Assembly (NCBI GenBank): GCA_964595075.1
Contig: CAZQNT010000003.1
Coordinates: forward strand, 1-64,000
Direction of reading: 5' to 3'
Origin: JAHJFW01 sp964595075
GTDB lineage: Bacteria > Patescibacteriota > Patescibacteriia > 2-12-FULL-60-25
Length of the DNA stretch: 64,000 nucleotides
In this document: piece by piece, positions 56,458-64,000 of the stretch
Layout of the letters: the number at the start of each line of letters is the position of its first letter
Numbering within the stretch: position 1 is the first letter of the stretch
Position numbers and translations under genes: made by a program
The notes under the pieces: generated by a model
Database searches by the model: none
Told to the model about the DNA's origin: nothing
The model's input: only the letters and a program-made list of their open reading frames with translations

Positions 56458-59401
56458 GGGTTTAAATGATGCGCAGCGCGCTGCCGTCACGCATGGCAAC
56501 GGGCCTCTTCTGATTGTCGCTGGCGCAGGGACTGGTAAGACCGCTGTTCTTACGCGACGTTACGCGTGGTTGTTGAAGGAACGATCGTTGGACACGTCGC
56601 GGATACTCTCTCTCACTTTTACGGATAAGGCGGCTGGTGAGATGGAGGATCGTATTCTGCAGCTTTTGCCGAACGGTTCTTATGATTTTTGGGTTCACAC
56701 GTTTCACGGTTTTTGCCAACGCGTTCTTGAATCCCATGCGGTGAAAATCGGACTTCCTCATAAGTTCAGGTTGCTGAACGAGACGGAGGCGTGGCTGTTC
56801 GTTACGCGCCACTATCGCGAATTTCCGCTCGACTACTATACGCAGCTCGGAAATCCTCGAAAGTTTTTAGCTGCTTTGCTGAAACATTTTTCGCGCGCGC
56901 AAGACGAGGATATTTCTCCAGAAGTATATTCGGCGTTCGCGAAAGATATCGCTTTGGATGCTGACGTTGAAACCGAAAGAAGTCGGCTTGAAGAGCTGGC
57001 TTCGTGTTACGCGATGTATCGGCGTTTGATGCGCGATGAGGGATATTTGGATTTCGGCAGTTTGCTTGTCGAGACTCTTCGGCTGTTTCGTGAAAGACCC
57101 GAAGCTCTCGCCGCATATCAAAAGCAATTCGATTTCATCCTCGTTGACGAGTTTCAGGATACGAACGGCGCGCAGTATGAGTTGATAAAACTTCTTGCGG
57201 GAGACGATCGCAACATCACGGTCGTAGGAGACGACGATCAGGCGATATATAAATTTCGCGGCGCGTCACTTTCGAACATACTTCAATTTCGCGACGATTT
57301 TCCAGATGCGACAACCGTGGCCTTACGCCAAAACTATCGTTCGGCGCAGGAGATTTTGGACGTTTCCGGCGCGTTTATCCGCAAGAACGATCCGAATCGT
57401 CTCGAATCGCAATTGAAGGAGATAGGACTTGATAAGACGCTTCAATCGGCGCGCGACGATGTTCGAGGAGACGTGCGCGCTATTTGGTATGAAAATATCG
57501 AGGATGAAGCGGAAGCGGCGGTTGAACGAATGATCGCGCTCAAAAACGCCGATCCTGAAACGAGTTGGAACGACATGGCGATTCTCGCGCGATCGAACGA
57601 AAGCGCCATGCCTTTCGTGCGCGCGCTTGAGAGAGCGGACGTTCCATATCTGTTTCAAGCGTTGCGCGGTTTGTATTCCAAGCCCGTTGTTTTGGATTTG
57701 CTCGCGCTTCTCGGCATGTGCGTTTCGACTCAAGATTCTCCGTTCGCGTTTCGCGTTCTGACTTTGCCGTCATTCGCGTTTCCGCCGTCGGATCTCGCGG
57801 CCGTTATTCGTTTCGCGGAAAAGAAGCGCATCGGATTATGGGATGCGTTGAGGCGAATTCCGCAAGGAGAAGACGGACTTTCAGACGCGGGGAAAACGGC
57901 TGCCGAGAGCGTTTTATCCCTTTTTGATTCTCTTACGATCGCGTCTCATCGCGAGCCGCCGTTATCCGTTCTGCATTCCGCGATCAAACAAAGCAAGATT
58001 CTAGAAAGCGTTCTTGCCGGCGACGAAGCTTCTCGCATGGAACAGATCGCGTATATCAACGCGTTTGTTCGCCGTGTCGAGCGTTACGAATCATTGAGAC
58101 ACAATCCGACAGTCCTTGGATTGTTGGAAGAAATAAGAATGGAGATTGAGAGCGGGGACGACGGCGCGCTCAGATCCGATCCGAACGACGGGCCGGATCA
58201 AGTGAAAGTGATGACGGTTCATGCGTCTAAGGGATTGGAATTCAAACACGTCTTCGTCGTGTCTTTGGTGGATCAGCGTTTTCCCACGCGCGAACGGGAG
58301 GACGCAATTCCTCTTCCCGAAGGTTTGTCTCGAGAAAAAATCTACAAAGGCGGAACGCATCTCGAAGAAGAGCGGCGGCTTATGTACGTGGCGATGACAA
58401 GGGCGAAGCAATCGCTTACGCTAACCGGCGCCGCGGACGTAGGCGGCGTACGAAAGAAAAAACCTTCCGTGTTTTTTGAGGAGGCGTCGCTCGAAGTTAG
58501 GGTCGCTCAGACAGGCGGCGATCGCGTCGAGAGATTCGTGAATATCTCCGAACGCCCAACGCGCGAGACCAAGGAAGCGGAGCTCTTGACGTACCTGCCG
58601 TTAAAACGGCGTTTTTCTTTTACGCAATTGGCGGCATTTCGAAGCTGTCCCATGCAGTACAAGTTCGCGCACGTCTACCGAATTCCGATTATCGGTTCGC
58701 ATCAAAAGAGTTTCGGACAGGTTATGCACTCCGCGCTTCACGATATTTTGGAAAATCACGCGGAACGCGGAAAGGCGGCGCAAGGATCGTTGTTCGAGGG
58801 GTCGGCGCGGCAGGAGTTCCCAACATCCGGGTTACGAGTTACGAAAGACGAGGCGCTCGAGATTTATGAGACGCGCTGGAATGAAAATGATTTTTGGTAT
58901 CCTGATCGCGCGATGTATGACAAGTATTATTCGGAAGGGAAAGAAGCGATCTCGCGGATGTGGAATATCTGGAACGAGAAACCGCCGACTGTCGCCGGTC
59001 TTGAGTTGAATTTTGACTGGAAGATCGGCGATCACTCTATCCGAGGAAGCGTGGACAGGATCGACGATTGCGGCGACGGTACGGTCGCGATCTTCGACTA
59101 TAAGACGGGACAGCCGAAGACCGAAGAAGACATCGGCAAAGAAGATCGCGAGCAGCTTCAGATTTACCAGCTGGCGATGGAATGTCGCGGAATGAATGTT
59201 TCGTCGCTCGCCTACGTTTACCTACAAAACGGACAGAGCGTTAACGCGCCGACTCTGGGAGAGAAAGAGCGCGCGCCGTTTACGGATGCTTTGCTTGAGA
59301 GAATGAATGAGATTTTACAGTCGCGTTTCACGCCGAAACCGTCCCAATTCATCTGCAAGTTTTGCGATTTCAAGAACATCTGCGAATTCAGGAAGACGTG
59401 A
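56441..59401 (+). CDS. UvrD/PcrA-type helicase fused to a RecB-family Fe-S nuclease
   Basis: 986 aa. Superfamily 1A helicase: Walker A GAGTGKT (about 27-33), LTFTDKAAGEM (Ia), VDEFQDTN (II), GDDDQAIYKFRGA (III), LRQNYRS (IV), MTVHASKGLEF (V) and YVAMTRAK (VI). The last 260 residues are a PD-(D/E)xK nuclease: GSVDRIDD, AIFDYKTG (about 880-890) and a four-Cys Fe-S clamp (CPMQYKF near 734; C972, C975, C981 in CKFCDFKNIC). This is the AdnB/AddB-like plan for end resection at double-strand breaks. No partner subunit is visible; recJ elsewhere in the window may share the work. Confidence 0.9.
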   Translation: MPDLLEGLNDAQRAAVTHGNGPLLIVAGAGTGKTAVLTRRYAWLLKERSLDTSRILSLTFTDKAAGEMEDRILQLLPNGSYDFWVHTFHGFCQRVLESHAVKIGLPHKFRLLNETEAWLFVTRHYREFPLDYYTQLGNPRKFLAALLKHFSRAQDEDISPEVYSAFAKDIALDADVETERSRLEELASCYAMYRRLMRDEGYLDFGSLLVETLRLFRERPEALAAYQKQFDFILVDEFQDTNGAQYELIKLLAGDDRNITVVGDDDQAIYKFRGASLSNILQFRDDFPDATTVALRQNYRSAQEILDVSGAFIRKNDPNRLESQLKEIGLDKTLQSARDDVRGDVRAIWYENIEDEAEAAVERMIALKNADPETSWNDMAILARSNESAMPFVRALERADVPYLFQALRGLYSKPVVLDLLALLGMCVSTQDSPFAFRVLTLPSFAFPPSDLAAVIRFAEKKRIGLWDALRRIPQGEDGLSDAGKTAAESVLSLFDSLTIASHREPPLSVLHSAIKQSKILESVLAGDEASRMEQIAYINAFVRRVERYESLRHNPTVLGLLEEIRMEIESGDDGALRSDPNDGPDQVKVMTVHASKGLEFKHVFVVSLVDQRFPTREREDAIPLPEGLSREKIYKGGTHLEEERRLMYVAMTRAKQSLTLTGAADVGGVRKKKPSVFFEEASLEVRVAQTGGDRVERFVNISERPTRETKEAELLTYLPLKRRFSFTQLAAFRSCPMQYKFAHVYRIPIIGSHQKSFGQVMHSALHDILENHAERGKAAQGSLFEGSARQEFPTSGLRVTKDEALEIYETRWNENDFWYPDRAMYDKYYSEGKEAISRMWNIWNEKPPTVAGLELNFDWKIGDHSIRGSVDRIDDCGDGTVAIFDYKTGQPKTEEDIGKEDREQLQIYQLAMECRGMNVSSLAYVYLQNGQSVNAPTLGEKERAPFTDALLERMNEILQSRFTPKPSQFICKFCDFKNICEFRKT

Positions 59402-59405
59402 TTTT

Positions 59406-59711
59406 ATGCCGTTTCATTCCATAAAAAAAATACTCCCGTCCGTTCTTGCGGGTCGTCCGTTTACTCGCCAACTTGAAGCGTCGCAGGTGCTTGAACATGC
59501 GGCGGCGGCGGTTTTGGGGGTTTGGGGAGAGGAGCGCGCCAGGTTTGTGAATCCGGTGTCGTTTGCGGATGGGACTTTGAAATTCGAATCAACGTCCGCC
59601 GTGGCGATGCAGCAATTTCGCGTTGATGAGGTGAGGATGATGAATGAAATAAATAGGAGATGCGGAAGCCGCCGAGTGACGCGAATAGAAGTGAGATCGA
59701 AAGGGTTTTGA
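59406..59711 (+). CDS. DUF721/DciA-like protein
   Basis: 102 aa from ATG 59406, 4 nt after the helicase stop. N-terminal helix (SIKKILPSVLAGRPFTRQLEASQVLEHAAAAVLGVWG) and a short beta/alpha part with GTLKFESTSAVAMQQFRVDEVRMMNEINRR, matching the DUF721 (DciA) fold: W in AVLGVWG, and V/a.Q.f.. later. DciA helps load the replicative helicase in bacteria lacking DnaC. Its place after a repair helicase fits a replication/repair role. Similarity is modest. Confidence 0.7.
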   Translation: MPFHSIKKILPSVLAGRPFTRQLEASQVLEHAAAAVLGVWGEERARFVNPVSFADGTLKFESTSAVAMQQFRVDEVRMMNEINRRCGSRRVTRIEVRSKGF

Positions 59712-59740
59712 AACAAAAGCATATCGATCACGATCCAGTC

Positions 59741-59892
59741 CTCCCTCTTAAGATAAGAGGGAGTTATGAACCGTGAAGAAATCTTATTCCAATTGGTTTT
59801 GATTATTCACTGTTCGTAACTCCTCCTAACCTCCTCTTACCCCGTAAAGGGGCGTTGCCCCAACGGGGCTTTACGCCCTAAGAGGAGGGATT
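59741..59892. repeat. CCCCCTCTAACTCCCCC-family repeat cluster
   Basis: CTCCCTCTTAAGATAAGAGG-GAG, GTTATGAACCGTGAAG (as after 5004), then AACTCCTCCTAACCTCC...CCCGTAAAGGGGCG..CAACGGGGCTTTACG...TAAGAGGAGGG. Two hairpins in series; fills the 59712-59918 gap. Confidence 0.78.
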
Positions 59893-59906
59893 TGAATCAG
59901 ACGTGA

Positions 59907-59912
59907 TATAAT
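59907..59912 (+). promoter_or_regulatory. -10 box of the 129-aa membrane protein gene (leaderless)
   Basis: TGATATAAT extended -10 with TATAAT ending 7 nt before ATG 59919. Confidence 0.65.
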
Positions 59913-59918
59913 CACTGC

Positions 59919-60308
59919 ATGACGTTTCGGATGTATCTTATGTTTATGGCGGTGGCAACCGCTTTGGCGGCTTTTGCGTGGGGCGTTATAGTTTGGAATA
60001 CGGATCCGTTCGAAACCGGACTGGCGGGATTTTTGATGTTCTATCTTACGCTGTTCATGGCGCTGGTCGGCGGGCTCACGATTTTAGGATCGCTTTATCG
60101 AGTGCATATCTTGAAACGCAAGGACGTGCTTATTCGCGAGGTAAAGATATCTTTTCGACACGCAATCGCGCTGTCGATGGCAGGAATCGCGGCGCTTGTT
60201 TTATCCGCACAGGGGAAACTTCACTGGTGGTCGTTTCTCATTCTGATCGTAATATTTTCCATTGTTGAATATTTGTTTTTGATGAAAGAGGAGTCGCGGC
60301 GGTCTTGA
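59919..60308 (+). CDS. Conserved membrane protein (129 aa)
   Basis: Four hydrophobic segments (about 5-25, 33-58, 79-98 and 101-121). Unknown function; no catalytic motif. Segment order, with a basic loop RVHILKRKDVLIREVKISFRHA between the second and third helices, looks like the small membrane proteins that flank mreB in CPR genomes (from memory). Single gene 65 nt upstream of mreB. Confidence 0.65.
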   Translation: MTFRMYLMFMAVATALAAFAWGVIVWNTDPFETGLAGFLMFYLTLFMALVGGLTILGSLYRVHILKRKDVLIREVKISFRHAIALSMAGIAALVLSAQGKLHWWSFLILIVIFSIVEYLFLMKEESRRS

Positions 60309-60373
60309 ACACGAAATTGGCTCATTGCTCTCACTTGATCATCTCGCTTCAGCGTGCCTAAGATAGGGAACGT

Positions 60374-61420
60374 ATGTTCACGATGTTAACGTCCCGCTTG
60401 TCCAAAGATCTCGGCGTGGATCTTGGAACGGCCAATACCCTGATGTACTCGAAGGGAAAGGGAATTGTCGTGAACGAACCGTCTTTCGTTGCCGTAAATC
60501 TTCGCAACGGGCAGATACTCGCGGTCGGGCATGACGCCAAGGCGATGCTCGGAAAGACGCCTCCGCACGTTTTGGTTTCACGACCGCTTCAGCGAGGGAT
60601 AATTGCGGATTTCGAAGTTACGGAAAAAATGCTCCGTTTTTTCTTTGAAAAAGTTCATCGAGAAAGTTCCGCGCTGATTCCAAGGCCGCGCGTTGTAGTA
60701 GGCGCTCCTCTCAACATTACCGAAGTGGAGCGCAAGGCCGTTGGGGACGCGATTCTCGCCGCAGGCGCGCGCGAAGTTCACATAGTGGAAGAGCCTATGG
60801 CTGCGGCTATAGGCGTAGGTCTTCCGATAACGGAACCGGTCGGAAATTTGATAATAGACATCGGAGGAGGCACAACCGAAATAGCGGTCATCTCATTGAA
60901 CGGAGTAGTGACATCCAAGTCCATTCCGATCGCGGGAGATGAAATGAATCGAAATATAGTTCAATACGCCAGAGACGTATTCAATCTTCTGCTCGGAGAG
61001 CGTGTTGCCGAAGACGTGAAAATCGAAGCGGGAAGCGCGATTCCGCTCTCCGAAAGGCGCGAGGTTTCCATGCGCGGGCGCGATTTGCTTTCGGGATTGC
61101 CGCGCGAAATAATGGTGAGCGACGAACAGGTCAGAGAGGCGCTCGCGCGTTCCGTTAAAGCGATAGTCGAACACATCAAATCCATTTTGGAAATAACACC
61201 GCCCGAATTGGTAGCTGACATTTACCGTCAGGGAATCGGGCTTTCCGGCGGCGGCGCGCTTCTTCGTGGTTTGGACAAAGCGATTTCGGATGGGACCGGA
61301 TTGGCTGTACGAATTGCGGACGAGCCGTTATTTGCGGTAGTACGAGGCGCGGGTTTATTGTTGGAGGATCGCAGATTGCTTAACGACGTATCAATACCGG
61401 TGACGGATCTGATGCGTTAG
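60374..61420 (+). CDS. mreB: Rod-shape determining protein MreB
   Basis: 348 aa. Actin-like ATPase: phosphate-1 VDLGTANTLMY, phosphate-2 IDIGGGTTEIAVI, adenosine loop GLSGGGALLRGLDK, and PLQRGIIADFEV. Polymerises under the membrane and guides peptidoglycan elongation with MreC, MreD and PBP2, all encoded directly downstream. The N-terminus (MFTMLTSRLSKDLG) carries a short amphipathic stretch that could bind membrane. First gene of the mre operon. Confidence 0.96.
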   Translation: MFTMLTSRLSKDLGVDLGTANTLMYSKGKGIVVNEPSFVAVNLRNGQILAVGHDAKAMLGKTPPHVLVSRPLQRGIIADFEVTEKMLRFFFEKVHRESSALIPRPRVVVGAPLNITEVERKAVGDAILAAGAREVHIVEEPMAAAIGVGLPITEPVGNLIIDIGGGTTEIAVISLNGVVTSKSIPIAGDEMNRNIVQYARDVFNLLLGERVAEDVKIEAGSAIPLSERREVSMRGRDLLSGLPREIMVSDEQVREALARSVKAIVEHIKSILEITPPELVADIYRQGIGLSGGGALLRGLDKAISDGTGLAVRIADEPLFAVVRGAGLLLEDRRLLNDVSIPVTDLMR

Positions 61421-61432
61421 CAAGGAGGACGC

Positions 61433-62251
61433 ATGAAGAGAAGTTCAAAACTTTTAATCGCCTCGATCGTAACGGTTATCGTATTATCCGTTCTTCAGAT
61501 TTCTCGGCTTCTACAACCGGTCGAGGATGTTTTTCGCGCGGCGCTTCTTCCTGTCGGGCGTATTTTTGCGACAGTCGGAGTCGGCGCGCGAAATTTACTG
61601 ATCGGATCTCCGGAATTCAACGAGTTGCGTGATCGCAATGAAGAGCTGGAAGCGCGCGCGAGTTCGCTTATCGTAGATTATGTTCGTTTGCGGGCGTTGG
61701 AGGAAGAGAACCGGTCGCTTACTTCGCTTCTTAACTTTAAACAACAGACCGGTTACGACATGGTTCCGGCGAGAGTCATCGTTCGAAGCGTCGATCCGCA
61801 TTCAGCCACGATCGTTATTGATCGCGGTTCAAAAGACGGCGTGGAAACAGGAATGGCCGTAGTTGTAGGTGATGGGATTTTGGTCGGTAAAGTCACGTCT
61901 CTTAAGGAAAGAATATCCACAGTGACTTTGGTTTCCGATGAATCGAGCCGGCTCGCTGCGGCGTCAATCGGAGGGAGTCGTTTGTTCGGACTCGTTGAAG
62001 GAAGCGGGAATCAAGTTGCGCGGCTCACGCTGGTTCCGCAGTCAGAGCCGCTTGAACGCGATGATATTATCGTTACGGCGGGAACGGAAGAAAAAATTCC
62101 GCCGCATCTTGTGATCGGCATAGTAAACGACGTGCAGGGTACTCCCACCGATCCTTTCAAGAGCGCGTCCATAGAACCGCTTGCAAAAAGAGATCAATTG
62201 AACATAGTAATGGTTCTATTGCCAAGCGCGCTTCGTCCGGTTGAAAAATGA
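61433..62251 (+). CDS. mreC: Rod-shape determining protein MreC
   Basis: 272 aa. Strong ribosome binding site AAGGAGG, 7 nt from ATG. One N-terminal membrane helix (about 7-25), a coiled coil (about 66-100, LRDRNEELEARASSLIVDYVRLRALEEENRSLTSLL) and two beta-barrel domains with VDPHSATIVIDRGSKDGVETGMAVV, the MreC signature. Scaffold linking MreB to PBP2. Overlaps mreD by 4 nt. Confidence 0.94.
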   Translation: MKRSSKLLIASIVTVIVLSVLQISRLLQPVEDVFRAALLPVGRIFATVGVGARNLLIGSPEFNELRDRNEELEARASSLIVDYVRLRALEEENRSLTSLLNFKQQTGYDMVPARVIVRSVDPHSATIVIDRGSKDGVETGMAVVVGDGILVGKVTSLKERISTVTLVSDESSRLAAASIGGSRLFGLVEGSGNQVARLTLVPQSEPLERDDIIVTAGTEEKIPPHLVIGIVNDVQGTPTDPFKSASIEPLAKRDQLNIVMVLLPSALRPVEK

Positions 62252-62787
62252 TTATGACAAAAAGGCGCTGGGTAATCGTAATTGCGGCATCCATAATTGT
62301 CGGCTTGGCGCAGGTTTGTTTTTTCAGTATTCTTCCGACTCCATGGAGGGAATTTCAGCCCGTACTTCCGATAGCCGCAGTATTTTTGATACTTAACAGA
62401 TCCAATGCCGCAATGGTTTTTGCCGGCATCGCCGGGTTTGTTTTAGATTTGTTCAGTCCGGGTTTTTATAAGTTCGCGGTAGCGGAATATATTTTGATAA
62501 CCCTTGCGTTGATATTTATTTTGGAAACCGTTCTCACGAATCGTTCGGTTTATGTTATGGCGACTCTTGTTGTTATCGGCAGAACGCTTTCGATAATTTG
62601 GGAAGTTACGGCGGCTTTCGCATCCAATTTGTTTTTCAAATCTTCCTTGTCGTACGGCTCCGTCCAAGCTTTTTTTATTTCTTGTCTCTGGGATATCGCA
62701 TTCGTAGCGATTCTGTTTTTCATGATAGCGCGCTTCACCAGACGTTTTCTCATACCGGTAATCCAAAGCGGAGCTTATGAGTATTGA
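62248..62787 (+). CDS. mreD: Rod-shape determining protein MreD
   Basis: 179 aa, about five hydrophobic helices, no soluble domain. Sequence is weakly conserved, as is usual for MreD; the call rests on LVLDLFSPGFYKFAVAEYIL (VxDlfs motif) and position between mreC (4-nt overlap) and mrdA (11-nt overlap). It stabilises the elongasome in the membrane. Confidence 0.85.
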   Translation: MIMTKRRWVIVIAASIIVGLAQVCFFSILPTPWREFQPVLPIAAVFLILNRSNAAMVFAGIAGFVLDLFSPGFYKFAVAEYILITLALIFILETVLTNRSVYVMATLVVIGRTLSIIWEVTAAFASNLFFKSSLSYGSVQAFFISCLWDIAFVAILFFMIARFTRRFLIPVIQSGAYEY

Positions 62788-64000
62788 TCCGTTTCCGTGG
62801 AGAGACGATGGCGGACTCGGTCAATCGGTAAGAACCGAATCGCCGTCGCTTGTTTCCCATGAAGTGATGTATGAAAAGGATATTACCCACTTGAAAGAGC
62901 GTCCTTTGTTTATGGGAAACGCGATTCCGCGTAAACGGTTTAATTTCGCAATCGTTTTCGTAGGATTGATCGTAGCCGTGCTTGTCGGACGCGCTTTTTG
63001 GATGCAGATAGTGAATGGAGCTTCTTTTCGAGCGCAGGCGGATAGGAATCGTTTGCGTTATGAAGTGAAGTTGCCGAAGAGGGGAGTTATTCGCGACAGA
63101 AACGGTTACATCCTGGCAGAAAACGTGCCGTCTTTCGAATTACGCGCGGTCGAGCGTCTTTTGCCGCTGTCCTCGAACGAGCGCGCGGAACTTTTGGCGA
63201 AGGTCGGACGCGCAGTGGGTTTATCAGTAAATGAAATCGAACAGGTTTTTGCTTCTTCGACGGATCCGGACGACAGCTCCGTGCTTAAGCGCGATATCCC
63301 TTATGACCAGGCGATAGCGGTCAATATTCTAGCCGGACAATATCCCGCCCTGGAAATCGTTGTCGGAAGTAAAAGAAAATATTTCTCGGAATCGGATGTT
63401 TTGAGTTTTTCGCACGTTCTGGGTTATCTCGCTCCGATAACTCCGGAGGAATTGGATGAGAAGAGGAAGCTTGGATATAGCCAGATTGATTTGATAGGAA
63501 AAACAGGGGTCGAGTCGCAATATGAAGAGATGTTGCGCGGAACCCCGGGAGTCACGATTTATGAAGTCGATTCGCGGCACAGAAAAACGGCGGTAATCGA
63601 GGAGCGTCAGTCCAAAGACGGAACGGATTTGGTTTTAGCGATTGACGCCCATTTGCAGTCGGCGGCGGAAAGAGCTCTTCGCGACGGTTTGCAAAAAGCC
63701 AAGGTTACGCGAGGAGCGGTTGTGGCGCTTGATCCTCGAAACGGAGACATCATCGCTTCCGTTTCTTTGCCAGCGTATGACAATAATATATTTTCCGGCA
63801 CCGTATCATCCACCGGATATCGTCTCCTATTGCAGAACGAAGATCGTCCGTTTCTTCCACGCGCTTGGGCCGGTGTTTATCCTTCCGGTTCTACGGCAAA
63901 ACCGGTTATCGCGACTGCGGGATTGGCGGAGGGTGTGATAACGCCGAAGACCACGGTGATTTCAACGGGCGGTTTGCAAATAGGTCCGTGGTTTTTTCCC
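62777..64000 (+). CDS. mrdA: Penicillin-binding protein 2 (3' end outside window)
   Basis: At least 408 aa, open to the window edge. N-terminal membrane helix (about 56-76, FNFAIVFVGLIVAVLVGRAFW) after a 55-residue cytoplasmic head; then the PBP dimerisation domain (PKRGVIRDRNGYILAEN, GKTGVESQYEEMLRG), then the start of the transpeptidase domain with YPSGSTAKPV, where the Ser of STxK (STAK) is the penicillin-reactive nucleophile. SxN and KTG motifs lie beyond the window. Crosslinks peptidoglycan in lateral growth; last visible gene of mreBCD-mrdA. Confidence 0.92.
   Translation, partial: MSIDPFPWRDDGGLGQSVRTESPSLVSHEVMYEKDITHLKERPLFMGNAIPRKRFNFAIVFVGLIVAVLVGRAFWMQIVNGASFRAQADRNRLRYEVKLPKRGVIRDRNGYILAENVPSFELRAVERLLPLSSNERAELLAKVGRAVGLSVNEIEQVFASSTDPDDSSVLKRDIPYDQAIAVNILAGQYPALEIVVGSKRKYFSESDVLSFSHVLGYLAPITPEELDEKRKLGYSQIDLIGKTGVESQYEEMLRGTPGVTIYEVDSRHRKTAVIEERQSKDGTDLVLAIDAHLQSAAERALRDGLQKAKVTRGAVVALDPRNGDIIASVSLPAYDNNIFSGTVSSTGYRLLLQNEDRPFLPRAWAGVYPSGSTAKPVIATAGLAEGVITPKTTVISTGGLQIGPWFFP

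Overview
The window reads as chromosomal DNA of a Candidate Phyla Radiation (Patescibacteria) bacterium, most likely of the Parcubacteria side; this is inference from content and style, since no rRNA is present. Supporting signs are densely packed genes with 1-20 nt overlaps, many short conserved unknowns, a complete type IV pilus cluster, an exported protein with GWAW/GWIS repeats, and a 1810-aa surface protein ending in a domain I associate with CPR genomes followed by DxDxDG calcium loops. One scaffold gap (87 N, 7579-7665) falls inside era and appears to be an assembly artefact.

Layout. 1-9.8 kb: partial prs, Smr-domain protein, secreted nuclease, HAD phosphatase, pepA, a redox group (glutaredoxin, Fe/Mn superoxide dismutase, PrxQ peroxiredoxin), small membrane protein, lipoprotein, era, rRNA methyltransferase. 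9.9-22.4 kb: TrmH-type methylase, glycosyltransferase, murJ, lepA, a mobile patch with a REP-associated transposase, recJ, ABC transporter, a kinase-like gene, RNase H. 22.4-35.6 kb: exported GWxW protein, then pilM-N-O-P-B, a response regulator, pilC, pilins, pilD and minor pilins. 36-43.4 kb: ligA, gatCA, lgt, two DsbA-like proteins, an RRM protein. 43.5-49.1 kb: giant repeat protein and tRNA-Ser. 49-55.2 kb: a small AT-rich island, a peptidase, unknown genes and tgt. 55.4-64 kb: two carbonic-anhydrase-like genes, a UvrD/RecB-nuclease fusion, a DUF721/DciA-like gene, and mreB-mreC-mreD-mrdA (cut off by the window end).

The intergenic DNA is unusually rich in palindromic repeats, at least six families. 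The clearest is a perfect 22-bp palindrome (GTACCAGGTAC/GTACCTGGTAC), 11 copies, usually preceded by a DnaA-box-like TGTGGATAA. Copies bracket a RAYT (Y1, HUH) transposase at 16074-16625, so this looks like a REP/RAYT system. Other families include dRS3-like paired hairpins (4 copies), a GTAGGGGCG family that supplies stop codons and is inserted in frame in recJ, a CCCCCTCTAACTCCCCC family, and palindromes with a shared core but locus-specific arms.

A second pattern is a set of five single-gene units (HAD phosphatase, 63-aa protein, P-loop protein, Ser/Lys-rich peptide, carbonic-anhydrase-like protein). Each has GC-rich codon use unlike its neighbours; four have a near-consensus sigma70 promoter with exactly 17-bp spacing (the HAD unit has a good -35 but a weak -10), most have a recognisable ribosome binding site, and each has a hairpin terminator or terminator-like hairpin. 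Many other genes look leaderless, with a -10 box ending about 7-10 nt before ATG. The five units therefore look like independently mobile or recently acquired cassettes. Several genes carry apparent frameshifts or assembly errors (HAD phosphatase, era, RRM protein), and the tgt product lacks all four canonical zinc ligands.
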